NCBI GenBank assembly: GCA_013396995.1
Contig: VWZP01008546.1
Location: 2,693 to 66,692, forward strand
Length of the DNA: 64,000 nt
Origin: Dicaeum eximium
Lineage: Eukaryota; Chordata; Aves; Passeriformes; Dicaeidae
Direction: 5' to 3'
In this document: piece by piece, positions 36,401 to 51,400 of the stretch
How positions within the stretch are numbered: position 1 is the first letter of the stretch
How the letters are laid out: each line of letters starts with the position of its first letter
Position numbers and translations under genes: made by a program
The notes under the pieces: model-generated
Told to the model about the DNA's origin: nothing
What the model saw: only the letters and a program-made list of their open reading frames with translations
Databases searched by the model: none

Positions 36401-39400
36401 TTTACATCAGCTGCTGACTGTGTTCATTTTTTTGTACTCAATTTTTAGAACAGCAAGATAGAAACAATTCTTTTCTCTTAAATAATCATCCTACTAATGT
36501 AATTATAGTAATGTACCACATAATAAGAGTTTCTAAGGTCTAGCAGGTATGTGAGTGAAGTTGTTTGATTTTAGGTTTTTTCCTCCCTACTGTCATTTCT
36601 GTTCTTAAGAAATAAGAGCATCCCTGAAAAAAAATTAGTGTTAATATTTTAATTTAGAAAAAATAATTGCTTCTTGAAGTTCTGTCTTTCCTTAGCCACA
36701 CAAACGCTTTTTCTTTTTATAATAGAAACATAGTATCTTGCACAAAGTATAATGTATCATTCACCAGTGAAATCTTAAATAAACCTTCCCTTCTCCATCT
36801 GCCTCTTCTCTAATACAAAGTAATCTGTTCAGTTAATCTGGGAGAAGCAGTGAGAATGTGTGATGGGCATAGAGCCTATAGAAAGCCTGGAAGATACAAT
36901 GTGGCTGGAAAGGTACTAAGCCAAGTCTGTGGCTGCAGAGGGGTGATGGACTTGCTTTACATCACAACTGCATGTATTTGGTATACAAAAATGTAGTCAA
37001 GGAATAAAATGCTGAATACTTCAGGATGAAAGCTGTGATGCACCATATTAATGTTGTGTTTTGACTTGTAACACACCTTGGTTGTAACCATTTCTCTTGT
37101 TTACTGAGTAATAAAATGAAATGAGAAGCTATGCCCTTTTTGATGTTCGAGATTTGAGGGATTGAAGTTCATGTAGCCTCAGGTTATTCCTATTTATTGG
37201 CTGAAAAGGCTACACAGTGCTTTCTGTGATGCAGGCAGTCTCCTTGCTGCCTCTCTGCATCATGCAGGATATCCATTTTCTGTTCCCTGGGGTTTCTCTG
37301 TTGTCTATATTCTATAGCATTTTTTACAAATTGAGAACTAAATTTCAAAACGTGTCACTCTTGGTATTTGAATTAAGAATGTTGCTGTAGTCCTGTGCAA
37401 CCTTAAACCACATGAAAACTGGAAATATGAGTTACTAAGCTTGTTTGCCGTTAAGGGATTATGTTGTCAAAACAGCTGCAGCTTTTACGAAAACTACTTC
37501 CTTCTAATTACTTGATCATAAATGAGGTCCAGAGAGTGAGAGGGGACTGGCTTCAGTTACCAGCCACTATTTAGAAATAAGTGGGTTTTGGTTTTTCCTA
37601 CACTCTTCTAAATATGTGTAGTAATAGCATTGTGTGGCACAGCAGCTGATATTCTGAGCAGAATTTTGATACAGAAGATTAACTAATGGCAAAACAATCT
37701 AATAAGAAAATACTGTGCTTGACTATGCAAAAGTATACAGAAAACCTAAAATAAATCTTATTTTTGATCACCTGGTAGCCCTGCCATGTTGCAATAATAG
37801 CATGCAGGTGAAGGTGAGTTTTTCAACAGTCTTGAATAAAGCTATAAGATTAATATGTATGGCTTATGACAATCCAAAGCACATTAATTAGAAATGGAGG
37901 CTGTTGTATAGATGAGTAGGCAGTTTTTGCTTTAGAGAGCTGCAGTGAAGGAAGTTGGAGTTGCAGAGTAAAGAAAGGATGCTCACACACATCCATGACA
38001 CAAGATCATGACTGCCTAGCCAAGGCATGTGGTAGGGCTAGTTGCAGACAGATGGCATATGGCAGAAAGAGACTAATCAAAACCACCATAGCTCTCAGAG
38101 TTTGGAGAGTTGCTTGAGTTACTATATTGTACACGTTTAATATTTTGGCAGTTTCCCTGAAAAGCTCAGGGGAAAGTGAAGCACAGTATGAGTATCAGTC
38201 ACCTCCTTGCATGTAGGTATGTCTATCTTGCAAATCTGCAAGTCTAAGATAGTGAGCTAGCTCTAGCTAGATGCTGATTTTCTTTCCAGTGCGATACATT
38301 TTGGCTTTGGTATTGCTTTTTCTTTCCAGTAGGGTAGAGTTTCTTCAGAGTTTCATGTAGGAGGGATTCCACTGAAGAAAGATCACAGAAGAAAAACTAT
38401 GCCCCTGAGGCTTTTTTTTCCCCATGGCATGCTTTGATGATCTTTCATGAAGAGGCAAGCTTAATTACAGAGCTCATTGCTCAAGTGTTCACACATACTT
38501 GTTCCATATTTTTGCTTTCTGGAGGGAGAATTGGAATGTTCTCTGTGGAGCAAGCAATGCTAGGGGATCTGTTCAGAATGCCTGATAAACATGTCTATAA
38601 GCATATTTCCTGACTGAAAGGAAATATTGATTACTTCTTTATTTAAAACATATGTAGGCTTAAGTGTCTACCTTCTTTAGTTTCAGAATGCCTTGCTTTT
38701 TGTTGAAGAAAGATCCATCCAGATACTGGTCAAATCTTTTAAGGAGTTTTTCTGTAATTTTAGTTAATCAGACTGTGTCATGTTGGTAATAGTCTTTGTT
38801 GCTTGAGCTCATTGTCATAATTTATTTTCTGATCTTACAGTATAAGTTGTAGGTTGATACTGTATTTTGTTTTCTGTGGATTGAATGTTACTTGATTCTA
38901 TTTTTTTAGCTTCATGATAGGTTCCCATTTCAACAGTTTACCTTAGGGTTGAGGAGCTCTGTGGATAAGCAATGCATTACTCTGGAGGAGTTCTGGTTCA
39001 CTCAAGGATGAGCAAGGAAGTAGAAAAGGAATTTGGCCTTTGCAGGTTTAGTCACCAAAACAGTGCTTGTCTACTCGTGTTGAAAGGTGTTTGATAACTT
39101 AAGCACAGTTTTGGGGTGCAAGTTGCTGGGTAGATGCAGGTGCTACAAGCTACGTGTTAGTAATGACAGGCTGCAATGTTTTCAAGGATAGCAAGGCACA
39201 GTGAGTCTGCGTAATTTCTGGTTTTGTTATCTTTTTTTTTTTTAAACACAGTTACATTAAATTAATGAACTGTATATGACTAGTTTTCCTCTGGGACTTC
39301 TATGTCCTCATAAACATTCAACTTCTGAGCATGTCTTTTCAAAGGCTTGTTGACCTCAAATTTGTATTCTTAAACAGAATATTATAACTTCTGGTTAAAG

Positions 39401-42400
39401 GAATTGTGATATATTAGCATGATTTATCACTTGCCATCTTTTGTTCAAATGTATATGTGTGTGTGTATATCATTTGGGGATAAGGTCCTACTACTAAGGC
39501 AATTATGAAAGTCTTCATTAACTGTGATAAGGGCAGCTGTTAGTGTTCTTGTTTTTGAGCAAAGTCTGTTCTCAGTCTCTTCTTCACAGTTGATGTGTTT
39601 TAATGTTTCCCCCATTCCCCTTCATCTAACTTTTCTTTCTTTCCTCTTCAGTGGAGATAGTTTATGAATTCTCCAGACTACATACTTCTTTCTCCCCCCT
39701 CCTGCATCTGCTGCTTCCTTCCAGGTGTACTTTGATGTGACAGCACAGCCTAACTCAAGCTCTTCAGTATAACATGGCTTTAAGAGTGAAGAACTAAGTT
39801 TATAAATACATTGTTATATACGTAGTTTTAGAATAAAATACTAATTTTTTAGAGTAAATCTTAAGAATTTATACCTTAATCTCTTTATTGTTCATCTTTC
39901 ATCTATTTAATTCTGTGGTTTGTTTCTACATTTTTGCAGACATAATGGGAATAATATTCTTCTATGCAGGTTAGCAAAAATTTGGCACATTCAGGCACAC
40001 AAAGAGTAGCCAGAATTCAGTGTGTTGGGGTTGAATGTTTACACTTTATTTGGGTGGAGGGGGAAAAGGGAAAGAAAGGGGTGGGGGGAGCTTTGTTCTT
40101 CACCTTTTAAAGAAAAATCTTTTCCTTGAAAGCTATCTGCACTGTTCAGGCCTTACCACACTACCAAAGCAGCAGTGGTCTTCTGAGTTGATATCTACAG
40201 TGGCTTCTCTTGATTTTCACCAGGACTTGGCTGTGGGTGAGGAAAGTCTGCTTCTTCCATCATTCCTCCTTCTGTATTACGAAAGAAAATGTACCCTCTG
40301 TGCCCTGCCCACCCAATTCCCAAGCTCCCCCCTCTCCCCTTGGCTACATTAACTTAGTAACAGTGTTTTTTTTCTCAGGCCTGGCACTAATTATGTACTT
40401 GGAGGGTGACCCTTCCAGGGTACCGCCCCATGAACTGCTGTAATTCAGGTCACCTTCTCCAGGACTCATCTCTGTACTTTGTCTATTTTCTCATCTTCTT
40501 TCTTCAGGGTAAGCAGCGTTTCCTTCATCCGTTCTAATCCATAGTATTGGTTTTTTGCCTTTTCAATTTGTTAGTGTCCTTCCTAGTTGTGGGCCTAATG
40601 CTGGGTAGAAGCTGGAGGTTGGAGAATCAATTGGGACTCACTGGTGTGATGTTGAACTGCGCTGTTCTTACTGTGATACTTGGAGAATTATCTCTTGCTA
40701 AGCCTAAGATAAACCTGTCTAGTGATCCAGGCTGGGTGGTGGTGAATGGGTAACTCTGCAAATTCTCAGATTTCGAGTGGGTAAACCATGTTTACCCTGA
40801 GCTATGTTTTGGTGAGAGGTGCTTGATGAATAGGTGTCAGAGACAAGATGGACAAAGTACTGACCTTTCATTTAAGCAGAAGGTGCCTGGAGTCTTGGCT
40901 GTCTCTGAGTTTGTGTCCTCTAAAATGCGACCTTCTCTGAGCTGTGTCTGGGAAATCGTGATTAATCATCACAGCGGCAGCTTTTCCTGCTGTTGGTACT
41001 AGGTTCTATTCCAGGATGTTCCTACAAAACTGCTTGTCTCTATAGGAAAAGAAGGGTTATTCTTTTGGAGGTCACTCACTCTATAGTCTTATGTTGATTT
41101 CTTACCTTGCATGAAGTAGTGATGTGCCCAGTCCAGGGGTTTTTATACTTTCCCTCTGCTGTTTAAAAGGTAATTGGAGGTTTCTTGCTTTTGTTTATGA
41201 TGAACAAAGAGCGTTGCCAGAGACAGGCAGTTACTCACTCTCTGTTGCTTTTATCCACTCAATAACTGTGTTTCTGCCAGTGACGAAACTGTTGGCCACA
41301 TGCATTTCTTCATTACAACACAAATCCATACAGGAAGCTTTTTGTTCTAATAAACTTCTATTTTAATTTTGCAACATCTAACATTTTGTCCTAAGGAATA
41401 TTGCTAGAAATTTAATCTACTAACTGAGTAGTATATCCAATTGAGGTTTTAATGAAATAAAATATTTAATACTTTAAAGTTATAACAACTGTATGAGCTT
41501 GTGTTTGAGTCTGGTAACACACAGCAGTTATTTGCATTTGTTCAGAATGGGTGGGTTTAATTATTTGCTGTTTATAGCAGTTCAGGCTGTCTTGGATGAG
41601 TGACATTTTTGGAACATAGTTGTATCACATAAAATTTGCTTGTTAGCAGTTTAAAATTAATTATCTCATTATTTTCTGGCTTCTAAGTCAGCATGGTTGG
41701 TTAAATGTAGCATTTAGGTAGTAGCCTTAAGCATATTTTTCAGTTGAGGGTGAACAGGTGGATAAACATGATTGTATTGAGCACATCATAGATATGAATT
41801 TAGAGTACTGTTTGCAGACTTGAGTTGATACTGATTCTAAGAGTAAAGCTTATTTCAATAGCCTATTTAATGTTCCTGAAAAAGCAACAAAAGTTATGTC
41901 ATAGATTATTATTACCAAACATGTTTTGTCTTATATGCAGCATTACTATTTCACTTGACAGTGCCATGTATTGAAAATTAAGATGCCTTTTTTAAATCAG
42001 AGACTCATTTCCCTTTCCACCAGGAATACTTTGCATCCTATTGTGAATATCATTCCAATGATTATAACTCTAGTCTTGGAAACAGTTGCTTGAAAAATAA
42101 GGGTGGATTGAAAATAATAATGAATCAGATAAAAACATGTCTTACTAAAAGCTGTCATTCTCTGGTTGATTTTAAATGCTCATAAAGAATGACTGGGTGA
42201 CCTAATCCTGCAAACCCTTGTATTTCATTGAGTGAACTTGAAAGCAGCTGTCTGACTGCACAGCAGTGTTGGCAGGAGGAGTGCTTGAGTGCACCTTTCC
42301 CAGTGTTCAATGCTTGGATGGTTCTTGACCATTCCACAGAGGTGCCTGTAGTTCCTTAATTAGAAACAGATGTCCTAAATGAAAAGGATGATTAGAGCAT

Positions 42401-45400
42401 TGTTAGTGGTTCAACTGCTAATTCCTGGCTATATGTTCAAGTTAAGTAGGATATTTTTTGTACGCGTAAAAAAGCAAATTTCTAAATCATCTGTATACAA
42501 ATGATTGCAGATTGTGATAAAATGATATGTTTGACTTGAAAGATATCAATTCCTTACAGTAACAATTCTCCTGAGAGGTACTTAAGTAGAAGATTTCTAA
42601 ATTATTTTCAGTTTTTCTGTTTCTATTTGTGTGTGTATACGTACACATGTATACTCCTATCTGCACTTGCATGTGACTGTAGGAAAATTCTAAAAGCTGA
42701 ACTTGTAGATGCATGCTGCATTGACTAAGTTTTTTTGAAAGAAGGCCTTTTTTTTATTATTTCCCTAACTGCAGGAAAGGAGCCTCTTGGGAAATAATTT
42801 TAAAATTCTAAGTATTTTCTTCATTTGTATATACACAAAAGGAAAAAAATTATCCCAGAGAGTGAATGCTTCTGCTAAATAATAGCTAATATCATTGCTT
42901 GAAATTTATTTTAATATTTATATCTTTTTAGTAGTCAGTTTTGTTTGTTGCTTTACTGGCATTAACCTAAGAAAACAACTTTATTTGTGAAAGTTTTCGT
43001 CACCTTAGGAAACACAACAGCAGAAACATAAATTGTAATCAGCATCTGCACAAATTAGTTTCAGCTGTAGTATATTTTGATTTCTGGAGTTTGTCTTCTC
43101 TCATTTCCTCTCCTTCCTCCAGTACATATCTCATTAATTTACAAATATATCTTTGTTTCGTTATTCATCAGATCAACATTTCCATTCTGTTCTTTTCTAA
43201 AACTTCAGTTCTGCTTGCTGCCTTAGAAAGTCCTTCTCTCTTTCAACACTTCTGTCTGCTACAGATATTTGATCACTACTACTTTCTCTTTCCTGTTTAT
43301 TTGCTTTCTTTAGTCCTTTGTTCACTCACATCAGTCCAATGAAATTGTTCATCTTTAAGGCTTCCCTGGCCTCCTCCAGGTCAGAAACAGTATTATATTT
43401 AGTTTTATACAGATATAGATGTGTCAGAAATACTTTTTTAACTGAATCTTTCCTTAAATGCTGACTACTGCATTTGGTTCACTTTGGTTCATGGAGCAGT
43501 GCAGGAGCAATCCCAACAGATAATGGGCATTCAGTCCACAGGACCAGACTAAATCCAGCTGTTAAGCTTAAAAGCTGCTGGACGTATATAGTAAAGATGT
43601 CAGATCTTCAATGCTGTCTCTCTGTCTACTGATGGAATTCTTTTGGTGCAGACCATTTCCTAATGCAGATGTGTGGGTTCTGCTGCCTTGACATCTGTTG
43701 CTTCTCTGAGCTTTGCTGCTTGAGTCTTACCTGCTACCATACATAGAATTTGGTTCACCCCAGCCTAAAACCAGGCCCCACCCATTCAGCCTTCATCCAG
43801 CCTTGGTTACATCCAGGATTTCTAGCTGGGTACTCCCTTAACCTGTGGCAGAAACTGATCCTGTCTCTACTTTGACTATCACAGCTTCTTCTGTTGTGTT
43901 ACTGCCAGGATGCTTTCCGTGTGAAGTAATTATCTCTTTATGGTCTTTCCCATTATGTGTGAATGTCATTCTTCCCCCCCTTTGAAGCACTCTACACCAT
44001 CGCACTCATCCAGCTATTCTCATACTAACCTAGTGTTTTTGCAAACACTTTTCACTGAGTACACCATCAGACCATTTCATCAACTGCTGTCTCTGCAGCT
44101 GTTCACTTGCTGTGTCTTTTGTGTGTAGTAGTGTCACAGCTGAGTGTAGCAGGATCTCTTTCTGTCTCAGAATAAGTTTCCTTCTTCAGTAAATATGCTG
44201 TATTTTGCTACAGTTGAACAAGTTATATTTTTGCTTTACAAAATCAGATTGGGTTTTTAAAATGTCCTTGTATGGAGGAAGTTCTTATATTTCTGTGTTC
44301 ATACACAGACAAGACACAGAGAAGTCCACACACGTATGTGTGTATGTTAAAAAGGTGTTTCTAGCAGATTCACTGGTAATGTAATCTCAGAAGCAGGATC
44401 TGTGCTTGAGAACTAACATATTAGAACTAACTAACTTATTTTAATACAACACAGTGAAATAGAAAAAAAATTGTCTTTTGCAGCTCTTACACTTGTAAAC
44501 AAATGCTTCTGCGTTCAATCTTGTTTCCTTTAAGAAGCTGGTAGCTCGGAAAAGCCAAGGATTTCTCCCATACCTAGCTTTTATATGTGCTTACAAAATC
44601 AGCTAGTATTAGTTGCATTTTTATTTGCCTGTGGTACAATTAGAACAATTAGTACAAGTAGTACTGTGTACTACACAATGTAATAGCACTTAAGTCCCGT
44701 TGGACATTAGGAGGAATTTCTTCATAGGAAGGGTGAAGGACTGATTAAGCATTTTAATGGACTGCCCAGAGAGATGGTGGATGAGAGGTTTCAGGAAAGA
44801 CTGGATGTGGCACACAGTGCCATGGTCTACTTGACACAATCATGTTTGGGCAAAGGTTGGACTAGGATGATCTCAGAGATCTTTTCCAGCCTAATTGATT
44901 CTGTGGTTCTGTAATCCTGTTTTTTCCAGGTGATTCATTTCTGGCTACAAACTCTGTCTAATTACTGTCTGTTTTCTAATTCCATTTCGTGACTCGGGTT
45001 TGTAAGCTTTTCAGGGTCAGGGCTCTCTTCCTGATAAACAATAAGTGCTTGATTTGTATGGTTGCTAGCAATGTGTTCACTGTCCTGCAAGATGCGAATT
45101 AGGACTGTATCAAAGCACACAATTTGAAATTTCTTGGAAGATAACCTTTACATCCAAATCAGGCAATGAATGCCTGCAGAATAGAAAATGAATTTTGCCA
45201 TCAGAGGCTAGGCTATTCAATGATACTTGGGGAGGCTTTTAAAGTATATTTTCTATTTTGGGTATATACTTGCAAATATAAATGTCACTTATCTCTCCCC
45301 AGTGAAAGCACACACACACAAAACATGCAGTTTTCATTACTTAGCTATGTCTCAAGAAAGACTTATTTTTCTGTTTTCTTCTGCCAATTTCAAGGGAAGA

Positions 45401-48400
45401 ATGCTCTGAAAATACTTTACACACTAATTGAATCAGGAAAATCAAAGGGGTCACCTGTTGGCCATGTCTGTTTTAGCTGTCTGTTTAGGCTGTGTTTCAA
45501 GCTGGGTTTATTTGTTGAGATTTTCAGCAACATCTGTTCTAACTCTTGTTTTCTGTGTGTGTGTGGAGATAGGATGTTTAAGGTATGTTAAGCCATTTGT
45601 TCAAACTGGCTTTGCGGCAGCATCAAAGAAATTTGAAAGGCAATGCCAACTTTTTAAAGAAAAAATGTCCATAGCAACAGAAAGTCATTACTGCATGCCT
45701 TGATTTTGGGAAGATGTTTAATTAATACTCATGAGGATTTTTACTTTCAAATAACTAAGGGAAAATGTCATTAGTATAAAAGAAATAAATAATTTTACTG
45801 AACATTCGTGAAAAACCACAATTTTCTGTAGAGTGTTAAAGCAATTCCAAAGAAAAAGTATTAACTTGAAATTACTGAATATTGACCTGTTAATGACAGC
45901 TTGTTATTAACAGTTGTTACCTCCTAGCCATGCTGGGGATGGTGTTTAATGGTATTTGAAGAAGAGATATGCAAAAAAGAGGAGTTTTAGGTATTCTTTA
46001 AGGAGACCTTAGTGTTAAAGGCTATCCAAGAGGGATCAGACATGTTGTGATGGAAGACCATATGGATATTTCTCGTAAGTTGGTCCTTTGTGAATTTTTT
46101 TCTGAGTGTTTTTGACAGTAGAAAGTTGGGTTCATTCTGTTCGTAGTATTTTTCTTCTGAAGCTACAGATTCCCTTTTTTTTGTTTTGTTTTGTTTTCTC
46201 TTAGTTTATGGCATCTGGATTTAGTTACTGGATATTGGCTCAGCAGTGCAAAGGAGGAAGTACAGAATTTGGATTAATGCAAATGTTCTGATGTAGGAAG
46301 ATCAAAACATACATAAATAACTCTTTTAGTCTTGTCTGCTGTGTGTACCAACAGTTTGTGTACCAGATGATTCATTGCTTTGCTGATATCTCTGCAGGTT
46401 TTTATCTTTTGATTTACATCTTAAAAGCTTAATTTAAAAAAAATCTACAAACTGGTCAAACAGAGTTGTAGTAGAAATTTAAGAATCCAGATTAACAGGG
46501 ACTTTTTCACTTTAGCCTATATTTGAGCAACTCCTGCACAAATCTATAAGGATTGTTTTAAAATATATATTTCTTTAGATTGACAAGATTTTTATTGTTT
46601 ATGTTAGTTTTATTGTTGCACACTTGCAAACTTTTGTTCTTGATGCCACTCTTTTCCAACATTTTTGCACTCTGTGGTAATTATTATGCCTTCTGTAGTA
46701 AACAAATTACTTGAAATGATTGAAGTCTGTCTTAAAAAAATGTTTTTCCTTTTCTGTCTTTTACCAAAAATAGATAATATACCTGAGAGAATCCCCAGAA
46801 GATGTGTACAGGCTTATATTGTCAGGAAGTGTTTCATATCTTCCTTTCAGGTAAATAAAAGTTGATAGAACTTTCTGTACCTTGACATTTTGAAGAAGAA
46901 TGTAACATTTTTCAGTGCTAACTTTTGCTGTGTTGGTTTTCTGGGGTTTTGTTTTATTTTGCTTTGTGTTTTGGGGTGGGTTTTTTGTTTGTTTGGGGTT
47001 TTTTTGTTTGGTTTTTTTGTGGGTCTTTTTGCTTGGTTTGTTGATTGGTTGGCCTTTTTTTGGGTTGGGTTTTTTTTTTGTTTTTTTTTTTTTTTGTGTT
47101 GAAGTTTTTACTTGTGTTGAAGTTCTTACTACTCACTGTCCTAACTTTTGGTACTCAGTGAATCAGAGGTGTTACCAGCTGGTACTGAAGTGTACCAGCA
47201 GAAGGTGAAGGAGCCCCACGTTTTTGTATCCACTCATTGAGCTTTTTTATCTACATTGCTTCTCACTTGTCAGTCTGATTTTGTGCCAGCAGCTGGTAGT
47301 TAAACATATCAAAATATCTGTCATTCACCACAGAGGGCTTGCAATACTTAAATGCATTCTTTATGCACAAGACAGTATTTGCAGATTGCTGCACATATTT
47401 GACAAGTGGGAAGTTGTCATCTGTGCATTCCAGGAGCCCTCCGCATTGCCTGTGCCCTACTGTGCTATCCCTCCAACACACATCAGGGTGGATGCAGTTC
47501 CCTGGGAGGACCATGGCCTGAGAATGTGAGGCTGCTTCTATCTGTCTCTACAAGGCTTTATCCATTTGTTCTTTCTCATTGGGTTGTCTAAGAGACACGT
47601 GTTACTATGATGTCACCTTTATGTGTCCTTTCTTTTACTTGAACAACATTCTATTACTTCTGTCTCCTGCTAATTTATGCCTCTTTTCATACTGATTCAT
47701 AAGGAAGGAAAGGTTAGAAAAAAATGCTAGAGACAGCCATCCAAGTTCTTCAGAAGTTCTTCTTTCAGTTGAAATTAGAACATGAAATGTTTTTACTTAC
47801 TAGAAACATTAGCTGATAAGGGCTGCATGGTCTCAAGGTGTCCTGCCAAGGCATAATATTCCCTGGTGTAGATTCAGTTTAATTTATTTATTTACTTCAC
47901 TATAGTATTCCTGTAGAATTCTTAATCTGTGGTGCTTGTGAGATTTAATAATGGTCACATACTAAGAACATGCAATTCCTGGATCAACAGAATTTAAAAA
48001 CTTGTAATTCAAAGAAGTGGTTTTAATGAAACTAGTTTCTCTTCTTGCATGAACCATTTATGCTTCTTCAGGAAAATATTTTATTATATTTATGAAGATG
48101 TTTATCCTAACAGTCCATGTCAGACACTGAACATTTCAGCTTTACAAAAACTGTAGCTGCAGTAATTTACTGTTGTATCTATTAAGATAACTTATTTTAT
48201 GTTTTGTTATTCTTTTAAGATTCAAGGTACGGGAAATTAAGTAATCATGTGACATAATTATTTCAGTTTAATAATAATTTCCTTGAAGTAATTTTTAAAA
48301 TATGTTTTAGAGAAGTATTTTCAATTGCTTTCACTTGGATTAAAATGCAATAATTATGTTGTGGTCATTGTGTCTTATAGGGATGCTTCCTTTGGTACTT

Positions 48401-51400
48401 GCAGTTTTCATCTGACACTACTGGATTGTTTTCATGCAATAAACAAGGTCAGTAAACTAATATTTTTCATGTTTCAACAAAGTAGCTAAGTGTTGCCTAT
48501 CAGAAGAAGGAGGCTTAGGAAACTAGGATCCAATTTGAGCTGTGATATAGCAGATCTGCTGATTGTTGCCTAGTTTAATATGCATTATGCATTGTCACAA
48601 AAGTAGATACAGCATTGATAGAAGTCAACCAATACTTTATACAGTCAACAAGAGAAGATATTAAAGAGGGAATTTTGAGTTTTACTTGTGTAATCTCTCA
48701 GGACACTAATTCACCTCTAATCCTAAAAGCTGTGTGTTAGGTTTATTATATGCCCCCTAGTGTTATGTATTAGGCTGAGCATAGCTTTTGAAAGTGGTTT
48801 TGAATGCTATACACTTCTGGCATTTGCAGCACATGCTAATGATTTCAAGTTTTGCTTTATTAATAGAAATAGAACAAATGTTAGGAGGTACATGCTTCTT
48901 TTTTTAGCTATAAAATTATAAAATCTAGTTTTTAGAGCAATATAGCAGTGAAGTGATGCAGCATTAAAGGATAGGGGAGTCATAACACGTACTTTTTAGT
49001 CCGTATGAGTAGTGTCATGGGGAATTCTGCAGCTGTCCACCGTACTGTTGTCTTTTGTATTATGGATATCTCTACCAAATAGTGATGTTTTTACTGGTTA
49101 AATCAGCTTCTTGAAGATTCGTGATTTTTCAGCTTTTCGGGGTATTTTGAAATTAGTTACTTGTATGCCAAGACTGGTGCATTGCTATTCTTGTTGGTGA
49201 ACAACAAGGAAAGCTATAGAAGATTAGGTAGTAAAAGAGAAAATTAGAATGTAGTGTTTTTAATATCTGGAGATATGGGATTTATCTTTGTTTGTCTTTC
49301 TGTTTTAACAAGTGGATAAATGATTAGTTACTCAAATGATTACATTTTTATACAGTGTTAAGAATTATGGTTGTGGCTAATTATGGGACATCTTGGACTC
49401 ACAGTAATATCTACTTAGGACTTTACAACTGCAAACAATTTCAAATCAGTGAAGGTACTAGCAAATAGCATTTATGCACAAAAAATATTTCCAGTCCTTT
49501 AATGCAGTCTTTAGAATCTACTCATAGCTTAAATAGATATTTTTTGCTGGTTATTTTTCTTTTTCATTTTGTGCACCTGGCAATAATGAAAAGACCAAAT
49601 GCTTCAGTAATCTGTGATTTTTGTAGTGATTCGGTGAAAACAAAAAAAGTTGGTTTATTCATCTAACTTCGCTTATATTGAAATTTACCAACCTGTTTTG
49701 AGGCAAGACTGAGTTTATCTGTATTTCTTAAATTATGTGAAGAAAGAGGAGAGTATGTATTAAAGGACTTTATGTAACCAAAAAGAGTAATAAACTGTCC
49801 TCATTGAAGAGACATCTTTGTTAAGAGCTGTGTTCTGAATTTTAGGCTTTGCAGTATGGTTTCCTGGATTTTAGTACATTTGATGTAAATGAATATGAGC
49901 ATTATGAAGTAAGTGTTCAGTATCAATCTTTTGATTTGTTTGCTGTTACTAATGCTAAAGCAATTGCTTATAATTTCTGATATTATTTTGTAATATTAAG
50001 TTCCATTTCTGTTTTGTCCCTTTAAGTTACGATAGTTAAATAAAGATTCATGGTCACAGAGAGAATACTAAAATTCAGATTTAAGCATAATTATGCTCAA
50101 ACATGGGGAAAAGCAGAAACCAAAATGGGAGTAAGTGGGAGTCCCCATTATTATCAAACCCCTGGATATTCTTGAGCAGTCTTGATGGAAAAAACTGAAG
50201 GGCATACAAGCCCAAGTCTAACTAATGCTAGAGAATAATCAAAGTATGTATTTGGGAACACATGGCAAAAATGTAATAACAGTCTTTGAGGTAAAGAAGG
50301 AAACAGAGAAACTCCAAGTGCACAATTCACTGAGACATAGGAAATTATTGTGACAATGAAGGACTGCAACTCTTGACTGTATGCAGTCCCAGAAATGCAA
50401 AGTTGTCAGATATCTGTAAAGAGAAAATTAAATGCTCCTAGAGCTTAAAAAATCATTATTTTATTTGTGAACAGAGGTAATACCAATTGGTAAGACCAAT
50501 TAAGAATCCTATAAAAAATAAAAATTTGAAAGTTGTTCTTCACCTGAAGGGCATCAGTTGCACTGTTCTAAAACTGATGTAGAAAGACAGGAACATGGGA
50601 GAAACGTGAGGTTGAGAGCATCTGTCATCCTCATGATGAAAAAAAAAAGCAGGCAACTAACACAACTTTCTTTAACAAAAATTATACATCAATTCTATCT
50701 AGCATGTATTTTGAAACAGTAAGGAAAAGACTGAAAATACAGGGATAATGATAAACCAAGCATTTTCTCTTGACAGAGAGCAGAAAATGGAGATTTTAAC
50801 TGGATAATACCAAACAAATTCATTGCCTTCAGTGGACCTCATTCAAGAAGTAAAATTGAAAATGGTATGCTTAAAAAAGGAGGTGGGGAACACAAGCCCA
50901 CTGCTTTCTTAGTTGATTGTTATCAGTAAGAACAAGCTTTAAAATTGTTCCTCAAACAGTGTGTTTTTTCCTTGGCTCTTTTCCTTTTATAAGAACTCTG
51001 GCAGTAAAATTTTAATGCTTGGTTTAATTGTATCTAGGTGATTGTATTAAAATTTCATTTTCAGTTAGTCTATTTCTTTGTCTTGTCTCTATTTTGGAAG
51101 TGTTTTCATATCTTATTTTTTAGTCTTTTTTTATTTCTTCAGTTTAAGACTTACTCTCTTTTTTTTATCTTCTGTTCTCAAATAGGCTATCCCCACCATG
51201 CTCCAGAGGCTTATGTCCCATACTTCAAGCAAAATAACGTCACCACTATAATACGCCTCAACAAAAAACTGTATGATGCCAAACGATTCAGAGATGCTGG
51301 ATTTGAGCATTTTGATCTCTTCTTTGCTGATGGAAGCACACCCAGTGATACTATAGTTAAAACATTTCTAAATATTTGTGAAAATGCTGAAGGTGTAATA

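Larger units (their letters stand above)
36386..46773 (+). other. CDC14B: CDC14B intron (10.4 kb)
   Basis: No further coding exon was recognised. It contains a dispersed repeat copy (40608), a CR1 fragment (44700), short TG runs (39453-39472 and 42629-42655) and many chance open frames. The longest of those, 45166-45591, resembles no protein I know. Confidence 0.65.
46851..48380 (+). other. CDC14B: CDC14B intron with G/T-rich tract
   Basis: It holds the G/T-rich tract at 46929-47098 and the 18-bp duplication at 47095-47130. The rest contains no recognised exon. Confidence 0.6.

Noticed and set aside
45166..45591. 141-codon open frame inside a CDC14B intron
   Set aside because: No recognisable domain, sits between coding exons of a confirmed gene, and its composition looks like translated AT-rich intron.
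46890..47208. Phe/Gly/Val-rich open frames resembling membrane proteins
   Set aside because: Translations of the G/T low-complexity tract; apparent hydrophobicity is a composition effect.
51038..51185. Extension of visible exon 8 upstream in the same frame
   Set aside because: The reading is open but intronic; the aaatag acceptor and the matching split Gly codon from the preceding exon fix the exon start at 51186.
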